A stretch of DNA of 64,000 nt, from assembly GCF_900112645.1 (NCBI RefSeq), contig NZ_FOMO01000015.1, positions 1 through 64,000 on the forward strand, in the 5' to 3' direction. Below the pieces are notes generated by a model. It was not told the DNA's origin and made no database searches. It saw nothing but the letters and a program-made list of their open reading frames with translations. The position numbers and the translations under genes are program-made. The stretch is from Phytopseudomonas straminea. Its GTDB lineage: Bacteria > Pseudomonadota > Gammaproteobacteria > Pseudomonadales > Pseudomonadaceae. Numbering within the stretch: position 1 is the stretch's first letter; each line of letters starts with the position of its first letter. This document shows positions 1 through 9,000 of the stretch, in pieces.

Positions 1-477
1 CTAGGTTCTGTACGAAAAGTACTGCCTTAAGCATCGCAGCGCGCAAGCCAGCGTGACCATCGCGCCAAAACTTCTGGCGAGCTTGTCGTAGCGGGTGCCG
101 ATCCTCCGGCTCTCTTTCAGCCAGCCAAACATACGCTCGATGATGTTCCGTTGCCGGTATTTCGGGCGATCAAAAAGCCTGGGTAGCCCTGGCTTGGGTT
201 TGCGTTTCATGGTGCGCTGCGGAATTACCGGTTGCATGCGGTAACGGTCGCAGTACTGGCGCAGATGTTCGGCATCGTAACCTTTGTCAGCCAGTAACCA
301 ACGGCAGCGCTTACGAGGCCGTCCCGGCTTTCCGGGGATACGCACCTGGTCCAAGAGCGGCTGAGCATGTGCAATATCGCTGGCCTGTCCTGGCGACAGC
401 ACAAAGCGAAGAGGTATCCCATTGGCATCGCAGATTAAGTGAATCTTGGTGGTCAGGCCGCCTCGGCTACGTCCCAA
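1..477 (-). CDS. IS5-family transposase, second frame (OrfB, DDE domain)
   Basis: The 158-residue frame begins MGRSRGGLTTKIHLICDANG and continues through LADKGYD (second catalytic Asp region) to a Y(2)R(3)E(6)K-type region, RNIIERMFGWLKESRRI, in which E and K are visible. These are DDE_Tnp_1 hallmarks of the IS5 family. It is probably not translated alone but as an OrfAB fusion after frameshifting near 502-512, since the open frame extends upstream of the listed methionine. The TAG stop is part of the terminal inverted repeat. Confidence 0.88.
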   Translation of the reverse strand: MGRSRGGLTTKIHLICDANGIPLRFVLSPGQASDIAHAQPLLDQVRIPGKPGRPRKRCRWLLADKGYDAEHLRQYCDRYRMQPVIPQRTMKRKPKPGLPRLFDRPKYRQRNIIERMFGWLKESRRIGTRYDKLARSFGAMVTLACALRCLRQYFSYRT

Positions 478-485
478 CGCATGGT

Positions 486-854
486 CTACCGGTTCTTCTG
501 GCCCCCCTTTTTCCCGGCACCTGACGAGGCTCGGCTTGCACGTACTGCAGTGGAGTCGATCATCCAGGTGTCCAGATCGATCAGGCCTTCCTGATTCAAC
601 CGGACGTGCAACCGCTCAAGTACTCGGTCAAACGTGCCATCGTCTCGCCAATCACGGAACCGTTGATATACCGTTGACCACGGGCCGAAACGCTCCGGCA
701 GGTCGCGCCAGGCGGCACCGGAGCAGAGAATCCAGAAGATTCCGTTGAGCAACAGACGATCATCACTGCGCGGCCGGCCCATCTTCTGTTCCGGGGAAAC
801 GAGATCCTTGATCAACTCCCAGGCTGCATCGGGGAGTTCGTAGCGCTTTGCCAT
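486..854 (-). CDS. IS5-family transposase, first frame (OrfA)
   Basis: This 122-residue product begins MAKRYELPDAAWELI, the usual start of IS427-type OrfA (DUF4096-like N-terminal domain), which contributes DNA binding and part of the catalytic core. It ends soon after a lysine/glycine-rich stretch (GAGKKGGQKNR). The run of six G after five A on the coding strand (502-512) lies just before that end and is a typical site for -1 frameshifting into the second frame. The frame looks intact, so the element may be active. The frameshift is inferred from the run and the family, not shown. Confidence 0.88.
   Translation of the reverse strand: MAKRYELPDAAWELIKDLVSPEQKMGRPRSDDRLLLNGIFWILCSGAAWRDLPERFGPWSTVYQRFRDWRDDGTFDRVLERLHVRLNQEGLIDLDTWMIDSTAVRASRASSGAGKKGGQKNR
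502..512 (-). other. Putative programmed frameshift run in the transposase
   Basis: On the minus strand this reads AAAAAGGGGGG, located about 16 bases before the OrfA stop and at the junction with the OrfB frame. A/G runs like this drive -1 frameshifting in many IS5/IS427 elements. The function is inferred from position and composition. Confidence 0.6.
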
Positions 855-916
855 GCGGGCCTCCAGCCAATCATGGCGGCAATTCTACCCGCACCGACTT
901 TTCGTACAGAACCTAG

Positions 917-1570
917 CAAACATGTCAGTTCCGGATGCTTCAAAGAGAGGATGATTTTGTGCTGCACGAATCTCAAACCCCAACATTCCAGTTTTGTCGA
1001 CATTCACGATCAGCCCTGCTACACCGTCAGGATCACCGTACCTCAGGTTAGTGCCATTCTCTGACGCTTTTACAATAAAATCATTTGCCACATTAACTCT
1101 AGGGATGGGTGGTTCAATCTTAGGCGGTGCGTCAGGTGTTTTCTTGCTTGCCAAAGTGTGGTTAGCGATCCGGATATCATCAGCCAGCTTGGACTCTGCA
1201 GCTTTTTTGAACGGCTCAAGCTCCACAGCAGTTGGCGCTTTTCCCGCTATAAGCTCATTAAGTTTACTTACGGCCTTCGCGAGCTCTGTTGGTGCTCTAT
1301 CTGCCACCTTACTCAAAGCGTTAAGGACTCTAGTTATTTCCGCCAACTTCGCTGTTGGCCCTAGGGCAGAGAAAGCATCTGGCTCAAGGATACTGCTGAC
1401 AATCACACCACCTGTTTTGACTGCACCTGTAACCTGCAAGATCTCATTAATATACGCGGCACGACCAGGTACCAATTGCTCCATTCGTAGCCGTTCAGCT
1501 AACTCCAGCCGAGCTCTTTCGGTTTCAGCAGCAACGGTAGCTTCTTGCTCTTTCTGGTATGCCTCCTTCG
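917..1570 (-). pseudogene. Truncated toxin-like protein fragment between two mobile elements
   Basis: An open minus-strand frame enters from the 22-bp repeat at 1571, runs without a stop through the methionine at 1484, and continues to residues ending GTDMFA, where the IS at 916 cuts it. The N-terminal part is Ala/Glu/Arg-rich and likely coiled coil; the C-terminal part (GTNLRYGDPDGVAG, then EIRAAQNHPLFEASGTDMF) resembles C-terminal modules I associate with polymorphic (Rhs/CdiA-type) toxins. No start codon with a ribosome site was found upstream, and both ends are mobile-element boundaries, so I treat it as a remnant. The toxin assignment is inference from pattern and from its place downstream of a CDI locus. 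Confidence 0.5.
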
Positions 1571-2352
1571 AAAAGGGGACAGATTTATTTTTGGGGCTGT
1601 CGCTTGGGCCTGCCCTGACCTCGTAGTTCTACCCGCTTCCCTTGGATTCTTTCTATTTCATCTACGAAACGAGCACTCCCGGTTAGCTGCCCCCTCTGTA
1701 GTGCTGCACGGATCAGCTCAATCTCGCTCGATGGAACGGCTTGACGCATGAATTCGATGTATCGGGTACGACGCCTTTCAGCCGTGTGGCCAAGTGCAGT
1801 GAAGCAGGGATCTATATCCAGCCAATCGCTGTTCGCCTGCTCCGTTACCCGCATCCGATGGCTCGACCAGGGATAATCAACCGCTTCGGCAACCATACGG
1901 GCTCGAACCGGGTTCAGCTCGATATAGCGACAGCAGGCAAGCAAATAGGCGTCTGACTCAACCACGCTGGACTTGTAGCGACTCTCCCAGAGAGTGCCGG
2001 TGCGGCCTTCTAGACGATTTCGATAGCGCGTAGCACGTGCTGCCAGCGCCTTCATCAACTGCCCCAACCCGGCGATGGCCTCGCCGGGCGCCAGCAGCAG
2101 ATGAACATGATTCGTCATCAGGCAATAAGCGTAGACCTTGACTCCGAATACATCTTTAAGCTCACGCAGATCGGAAATGTAACGCTGATAGTCCTGCTCA
2201 GCGGCAAACACCACCTGCCGGTTATGCCCTCGCTGCACCACATGATGTGGGTAGTTAGGCAACACAATCCGTCCCATCCTTGGCATAACGATCTCCTTCC
2301 ATTGAGACCTTCAGCTTAGCCAATCAGGAGAAAAATAAATCTGTCCCCTTTT
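1571..2352 (-). mobile_element. RAYT (IS200-like) unit bounded by 22-bp inverted repeats
   Basis: Positions 1571-1592 and 2331-2352 are perfect inverted copies of a 22-bp sequence (AAAAGGGGACAGATTTATTT plus TT). They enclose a Y1-type transposase gene whose TAA stop falls inside the left repeat. The GGGGACAGATTTATTT signature is commonly seen beside this transposase class in proteobacteria. The unit splits the 917-1570 fragment from whatever lay upstream. Confidence 0.8.
1585..2286 (-). CDS. REP-associated tyrosine transposase (Y1_Tnp family)
   Basis: The 233-residue protein starts MPRMGRIVLPNYPHHVVQRG and contains the HUH motif as NHVHLLL (in YAYCLMTNHVHLLLAPGE) and the catalytic tyrosine region ACCRYIELNPVRA, in the usual order for the RAYT/IS200-like family. 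RAYTs act as single-strand DNA nucleases on palindromic sequences and are thought to spread REP hairpins. This genome segment is rich in such hairpins (for example 18519-18584 and 42137-42211), although the flanks of this gene are not of those types. The reading frame is intact. Confidence 0.9.
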   Translation of the reverse strand: MPRMGRIVLPNYPHHVVQRGHNRQVVFAAEQDYQRYISDLRELKDVFGVKVYAYCLMTNHVHLLLAPGEAIAGLGQLMKALAARATRYRNRLEGRTGTLWESRYKSSVVESDAYLLACCRYIELNPVRARMVAEAVDYPWSSHRMRVTEQANSDWLDIDPCFTALGHTAERRRTRYIEFMRQAVPSSEIELIRAALQRGQLTGSARFVDEIERIQGKRVELRGQGRPKRQPQK

Positions 2353-2372
2353 TGTCCTGTCCCCTTTTTGTC
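2341..2372. repeat. Tandem 16-bp direct repeat at the RAYT boundary
   Basis: The 16-mer CTGTCCCCTTTTTGTC occurs twice back to back, at 2341-2356 and 2357-2372. The first copy overlaps the right inverted repeat of the RAYT unit, so the extra copy looks like a duplicated end fragment. Confidence 0.85.
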
Positions 2373-2467
2373 CTGCTCGATGGCATGATTCTCAAGTACC
2401 AGGCATCGCGGATTATGGGAACAAGCAGTAATAACCAAGCGAGCAGCTAAGAAGAAAGGCTAAAGCA

Positions 2468-2497
2468 GATAAAACAACACCGGCGCGAGGCCGGTGT
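2468..2497 (-). terminator. Rho-independent terminator of the fhaC-fhaB-immunity operon
   Basis: An 8-bp perfect stem (2477-2484 with 2490-2497, loop of 5) is followed on the minus strand by TTGTTTTAT. It lies 33 bp past the stop of the immunity-like gene at 2530. Confidence 0.8.
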
Positions 2498-2529
2498 GGA
2501 GAAGATATTGCCTTAAATAAACGGTCTGC

Positions 2530-3033
2530 TCAACGAAGCCAAAATGGTAAATCATCTAACCCAAGCGCATCGTATTCATTTAGTGGCCTTTTCTTCTCGA
2601 CCATTAAAGCAGGCATGTCAGAAGCTAAAATCCTGAGGGGCTGATAAATTCCAAACTCGTCCAAAAATGACACAGCAGAATTTTTCGCCTTTGAGAACAA
2701 ATCAAAATACCTAGAAAAAACAGTCCCCAAGGTATCGGCCCTAGAGTCCAGCCATGTTCTATCACGATCAGCCTGCATATCCTCATCCCACTCAACGGAG
2801 GAGCTAGGCAGCGTGAAAAATATGCTCTTTGCTTTTTCCATCAAAATGAAAGACTCTTCTAGTTCGTCTTGCCGCAAATAACGCTTATAAAGTCGATCCG
2901 ATAATAAACTCCAATCCTGATCTAAGCACTTATTCACCACGAAAACATTGAGACACTCGAAAAACAATACGACATCCGATACGGGCCCCAATTCGTATAC
3001 CGTATGCCCCCCATCAAACCCTACCTTCCTCAT
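2530..3033 (-). CDS. Probable CDI immunity protein
   Basis: This 167-residue acidic, soluble protein has no signal peptide or membrane segment. Its ATG overlaps the stop of the upstream exoprotein by four bases (ATGA at 3030-3033), the coupling typical of cdiA-cdiI pairs, and a terminator follows. It is AT-rich compared with the core genes, as expected for exchangeable toxin/immunity modules. I do not recognise a named immunity family. The role, cytoplasmic neutralisation of the nuclease domain at the exoprotein C-terminus, is inferred from position. Confidence 0.7.
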   Translation of the reverse strand: MRKVGFDGGHTVYELGPVSDVVLFFECLNVFVVNKCLDQDWSLLSDRLYKRYLRQDELEESFILMEKAKSIFFTLPSSSVEWDEDMQADRDRTWLDSRADTLGTVFSRYFDLFSKAKNSAVSFLDEFGIYQPLRILASDMPALMVEKKRPLNEYDALGLDDLPFWLR

Positions 3034-6000
3034 TCAGCTTTAAACCTTATGTCAGTAGGCCCGAGCGCGCCGTTTGATTTCTGCACAATACCTTTAATCA
3101 CTGCGTTTTTTTGTGCATCCGTTACAGCTTGACCACGAATATCAATAACCACTTGCTGCTGCATACCTTGCGGTAAATTCTCCGCACGCTGCAGCGCCTG
3201 CTTTGAAACATTACTAATTAAACCCTGCTGATTCGTCGCAATATTGTAGTTTTTTACCTCAACACTGCACACGCTACCAATACACCAGTCAGGACGAACA
3301 CTGCCCGATGTGCCGTAAGGTACTTCTTGCCCGTTCTTGTAACTGACTTGCGGTCGAGCCCCTTGACCAAGGTCAGTTCCAACATCTATCTCGGACTGTT
3401 TGGGCGTTGGCCGGACAACAGCAACATCATCCACCACCCCGCCTGCGCCTTTTGCACCATCCCCGGCAACACCAGAGTCAGTTTTGGGAGCACTCAGCTT
3501 CCCATCAATAGACTTGGCAATACGATCAACAAATTTTCCCCCAACACGCTGCAACACCAAGTCGGCAGCAGAAGACGCTACAAAATCACCAACATTTTCG
3601 GCCAAGCTCACATCACCCGGGTGCGTTCCCGGCCTAAATGAGTCTATAACCTTCTGGCCTTCCGTAGAGGTGTATCCACTACCGATGCGGTCCCAGCCGT
3701 CGCTATACTGGGATACGCTGCCCGCAAAACCAGCGACTCCAATTGCACACCCCAGCCCGAGTGTAACACCACAACTTGTCGCTCCTCCGACACCTGAAAC
3801 GATAGCTCCGCCAGCGCCTCCGATGACACTACCAGCAGCGCCAGTGTAGTAGAGCTCCTCCCCGCGACTGGACACCGTGTCTGTAAAGCGTTCGGCAATG
3901 GAATAACTAAACAAGCCACTTTCCTGAAGGCTGACTTGAAGCTCTGGATACTGTGCTCCCTCCGTCTGCAGTGCCGTTAGAAACTCATAGTTGGGATCGC
4001 TGGGCGGTATACCAGCAGCACAGGAAACCAGCGCACAAGCAGCTGCGTCCCACGCTCTGGCCCTTTCTGGATCACGCTGCGCCAATTCATCCAAGAGTTT
4101 GGCTTCGGCACTGTGCAACTGCCTGTTATACGCAGTCGCGTTCTTCGCCAACTCCGCTGCCTTGGCCGGATCTCCACCAGTAGCCGTCGCCGCTGCCACG
4201 CCAATCAATTGCGACACCATCAGCTCTAAGCCTTTGTCGCCTTTGATCGCACCGGCAAGCTGTTCGACCAGCAGCTCGTTGGCGCCGCCTGCCAACGCGC
4301 CGGTCTTGAAGTCGCCTCCGGTTGCCTCACTAAGCAGTCCCCCCATTACTGCGTGCAGGGCTATCTTCTCAGGGCTGCCTTCCGCCCAGTTCCTATTCTC
4401 GGCAAAGTCTCCCACGCTGTGGAAAACGCCAGCTTGCAACAAATGCTGCATCTGCGCGGTTAAGGCTGTTTGCAGATTGCCACCCAGACTACCGCCCTGA
4501 ATCGCAGTTTGCGCTACAGCCTGTACCGCGCCCTGAGCGCCGAGATAGGAACCAAACTTGGCTAAATCATTGGCCTTGCTGAGATCAAAGCCCTTGGTAA
4601 CTTTATTAACGTTATCGCCTGTAACGCCATAGGCGCTGTCCAACACTCCAGAGGTAAAGCCAGCGGTAATGGCCGAGGTCGCATAGCCTTTAAGACTGTC
4701 GCTAGAGGTAACGTCCTTGAAGACAGCACCGAGGTTGCCACGGTTGTTAATGGTGCTGACGGCAGCATTACCCGCTGCCGAAGATATAACGGCGGTCGCT
4801 GCGACATTGGCCCAACCCGCCGCCGTCGTTGCAGTAGCTGCAGCCCATATTGAGGTCGAAGCTGCGGCAGTCCCAGCAGCCGCAGTCCCGGCGGCTGTTC
4901 CTGCCGCAGCGGCGCCAGCCGCCGCTCCGGCACCAGCACCACCCGCCCCGGCGGCGCTAGCGACCAGCCCACTGGCCGCCCCTGCGGTGAAGTAGGCCAC
5001 CACGATGGCAATTACCATCATCGCAGCACCACCCAACCCCGAGTGGCTGTACTTGAAGGAGTCATGTATCTCCTTCACCTGCCGCCAATCAACATCTCCG
5101 CGCTGCTCCATTTCTTGGAGCCAAGCAAGATCAGGATCGGCTTTGACCATTGCATCGATGGTCTGGCTAACCGACTGCTGGTTTACCTCTTTCACGTCGA
5201 TGTTCAGGCCATCTACAGCCTTGATCACCAAATCGCCCTTAGCAACCAACTGGCTCTGATACAAGGTTTCGTCTGTACTGCCTTTGCCTTTGGTGGATGT
5301 CCAAACCACGCTATTGCTGCTCTTCTCATGACTCTCCTGATCCAGATCCTTCACTGCCTCGAAGGTAATCGCGCCGCCGCTATCCAGGGTCAGGTTGTTA
5401 CCGCTTTCCAGGCGAGCCTTCTGGTACAGCTGGTCACCCTCGCTGATCAGGCTGAGGTTGCCGCCGGTGGTGATGGTGCTGCCGATATTGCGCACGGTGG
5501 TCGTTTCGTCGCGCTGGGTTTCCTTGCTGCCCCAGCCGCCCTTTTTCTTCTTGTCGTACAGCGAATAGTCGGTGTTCTGGTTGGCGATCAGCGCCAGTTG
5601 CTCGCCTGCGTAGAGGTAGGCCTCGTTACCGGCCTTGAGGTGGCTGGAGGCGAGGACGAGGTTGCCGCCTGCCTGTGCGTTCAGGTTGCCGCCGGCTTCG
5701 ATGACCGAGGCCACCTGTTTGACATGGTCCTCCTGGGAGACAACCTTCTTGCCGCCGCTCTTGCGGTAGTAATCGGAGTGACTCTCGTCCGCTGCAGAGG
5801 TGATGGTCATATCACCGCCAGCATCGAGGTCGATGTTTCCACCTGCCTTGACAGTGCTGCCGACAACCAGCAGATCACGACCGGCGCTGGCCTCCAGGTC
5901 ACGGCCAACCTGCACGTCGCTGCCGTACTGGGTGATGCTGTTCTGGTAGGAGTGGCCTTTGCGGTCCCACTTGTTCTGGCGGTTCTCGGCCTCGGCCGAA

Positions 6001-9000
6001 CCGAGAATCAGGTCATTACCGGCTTCCAGGCTGGCGTCGCGGCCCGCGCTGATGGCGCCGCCGATATTGCGGATATCGTTGCCAGCACTCATCTGCAGGT
6101 CATTGCCTGCCTCGATGCGCGCCGCACTATCGACGAAGCTCTGTTGACGATCGGTATTGCGGGTAGTGCTGTGGTGGGTGCTGACGGTCCGCTCGTTGAC
6201 CACATCACCGGCCACGGCGACCAGGCTGACATCCTGGCCTTTGAGAATGCCGCCCTGGCTGTTGCGGATGCTCTCACCGGCCAGCAGCGACAAGCGCCCG
6301 TCGGCGTGCATCAGGCCACTGTTGGCGATGTTCTGCTGCGCGGTCAGGGTCAGGTTCTGGGTGGCACGCAGGGTGCCGCTGTTGACCAGGTTACTGCCGG
6401 AGATAAGCGCAACGTCGCGGCCCTGGATCAAGGCACCGCCAGGTGCCAGGCGACCTTCGGCCTGCGCCAGGTAAACGACCGGCACCAGCACCTTCTGGCC
6501 GCTTACCTCGCGCTCTTCCATCCACACGATGTCGTGGGTCAGGGCCGCGACCTGCTCGGCCGACAAGCCAATGCCCACGGACAGCTGCAGCGCCTCCTTG
6601 CTGGCGATGGCGTTGTCCATCAGGTATTTGAACTGGGCTTCGTCGCTGTCCAGCCCAGCCAGGAAGCGCTGGCCGGTACGGGCGCGCACGGCATCGCGCA
6701 CCAGGCGCTGCTCGTAGAAGCCGTCACCCAGCCGGCGCTGCATCTCGTCCGGGTCATAGCCCAGCAGGCCGAGCATGTAATCGGAGTTGAGGAATCTACC
6801 CAGGTTGGCGAAGGCCGGGTTGGTCTCGATCAGGTAGGGGTGGCCAGGATTGTTGCTCAGGCTGAACAGGCCGTTTTGCCCTGCCGGGAGTGAGAAGCCT
6901 GGCAACGCCAGCGGGTCGACCGCTTTCTGTTGCAGGTCTGGCGGCAGTTGCGGGTTCAGGGTGATGGAGGTAGCGATATCGGTGCCTGGTGTACTGGTGT
7001 CTACCCGCGTACCGCCATTCACGAAGTTGAAGGACGGGCGAATGCTGGCATTGCCGATCTGCCGGGCTTCGATGCTCACGTCACTACCTGCCTGAACGAT
7101 GGCTCCATAAGCCTGCACGGCATCAGGCGTGTACGTGGTGCTGAAATGCTCGAAGCTGCCCTTCAGGACTTGAGTGAGGATGCTATTGAGGTCGGCTTCA
7201 ACATTGGCGCTACCGGTGGGCCAGTTGCGGGCGTTGAAACCACTTACGGCACGGTGAATCCAGCTCTGGGACTTCTCACGCTCACTGGTGGCGCGGCCTT
7301 CGGACACGTACTCGCCGGTTTCGGCGCCGACGCTGGTGAAGGTGTCGCCCTTGATACGCACGGCACCATTGGCGGCCAGCATGCTGAAACGGTTGTGGAT
7401 ATCCTGCCCGTCGAGAGTCAGGTTACCGCCGGCCAGCAGTGAGGCGGTTCTAACATCGCTGACGGCCTGGGTACGGTCGATCTGCTTCAGGCGGTAGCGA
7501 ACGTTTTCCTTGTTACCGCTGCAGTCAGTGCAGTCCGGTGCATAGAACAGCGCCGCCACCTTGCGGCTGACGACCAGATTCTCCACTTCGTGGGCATTGG
7601 TAATCTGCTTGGCAAGAATCGCGATATTGCCTTCGCTCTCCACGACACCGGAGAGGTTGCTGAACGAGGTCGGCGCATCGCCTTGCTCGTTGGCGACGAA
7701 TTGCAGATCGCCGACGCTGTAAACATCGCCTCGCTGGTTGGTGAAGCGATCGGCCACCAGCAACATGGACGCGCCACTGAACAGGAAGCCATCTTCGCTG
7801 CGGATGTCTGCCGCCTTCAGCGAGAGCTGATTGCCAGCGCCGATGGTGCCGTAGTTTTTCAGGCTCTGTGCCGCGAGGGTCAGCCAGCTACCTGCGGTCA
7901 TCTGGCCACGGGCTACCCACGCGCCAAGGGTGCTGAGGTTAGATGTGCCACCGGCCAGCACCTTGGCATTTGTCCCCATGTCCGCGCTGGCGGCGCTGAA
8001 GCCCAGGTTGCCTTGAGCGATGAGCGTGCCGTTGCCCTTGTAGTCGCCGGCAAGCTCGAGGCTCAGGTTACCGTTGGTTTCGATGCGCCCATCGTTCTGC
8101 CAGGTATCGCCCTTGGCGACGATGCTGTCGCGCGACAGCAATGCAGCGCCGGTTTTCTGGGTGAGTTCGCCGATATCGAGGCTGATACGCCCCGCTTGCA
8201 ATTCGGTGGTGTTCACCCACTCATCGGCTTGCAGGTCAAGCTGGGCATTGGTCTCGATGCGGCCACCGGCCTGACCAAGCTGCTCCATGGTCATGCCCAG
8301 GTTTTGCGAGCCAAGGTGACGGATCAAGCCGCCCTGATTGATGAGGCTGCCCGACTCGATGGCCAGGCCGGCATTGCCGACTTCGATCTTGCCACCATCG
8401 TTATTGAGCTTGTCGGCCACCTCGAACTGGCTAGCGCCTGCGTTACCCAGCGCGCGAATCTGGCCGCTGCGGTTGTCCACTTCCTGGGCCTTTACGGTGA
8501 CTTGGCTACCGGCTTCGATCAGGCCGCTGGCATTGTCGAGACGCTCCGCCACTTCGACCTCGATCGCACCTCCCGCTGCCACGGTGCCGGCGCTGTTGTC
8601 AGCCGACTCGGCCTTGATGGCCAGCGCCTGGCCGGCCACTGCGCGCCCCTGTTTGTTGTCGACTTTCTGGTTATCGAGCGTCAGGCTGCCCTGGGCGACG
8701 ATCTCCCCATTGCGGTTGTCGAGTTGTTCGGCCTTGAGGGTCGTATTGCCCGCGGCAGTGATCGCAGCGCCTTGATTGTCCAGCTTCTGCAGGTCGGTAC
8801 TCAGAGAACCATGGCTGGTCAACTTGCCGGCGTTGCGCACAGAGCCGCCGTCAAGTTGCAGATGGCCTGCGCTGCTGACGGAGCCATCGGCACGTACACC
8901 CGCTTCGATGATGCCGGTGTTGTCCAGTTGCGCCGCTTGTACGGCCACGCGCTGACCCGCAGCCAAGCTTTCTTTTACCTGGACCGTTCCAGGCGAGGTC

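Larger units (their letters stand above)
1..916 (-). mobile_element. Complete IS5-family insertion sequence (IS427-like), two-ORF transposase
   Basis: The two ends carry perfect 20-bp terminal inverted repeats, 1-20 and 897-916, each starting with CTAG. Two overlapping minus-strand frames encode the N-terminal and DDE halves of an IS5-type transposase and are joined by a slippery run at 502-512. The size (916 bp) and two-frame design match the IS427 subgroup. The outer target duplication on the left lies beyond the window. On the right the element abuts a truncated ORF, so it is an insertion into coding sequence. The stop codon of the second frame is formed by the terminal repeat itself (positions 1-3). 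Confidence 0.93.

Noticed and set aside
885-916. Last residues of the 199-codon frame (RFCTKSRCG)
   Set aside because: They are read from the IS terminal repeat, so they are not part of the original protein.
5043-6893. 616-codon plus-strand frame inside the exoprotein gene
   Set aside because: It is a shadow of the repeat-rich fhaB-type gene; its sequence lacks any domain pattern.
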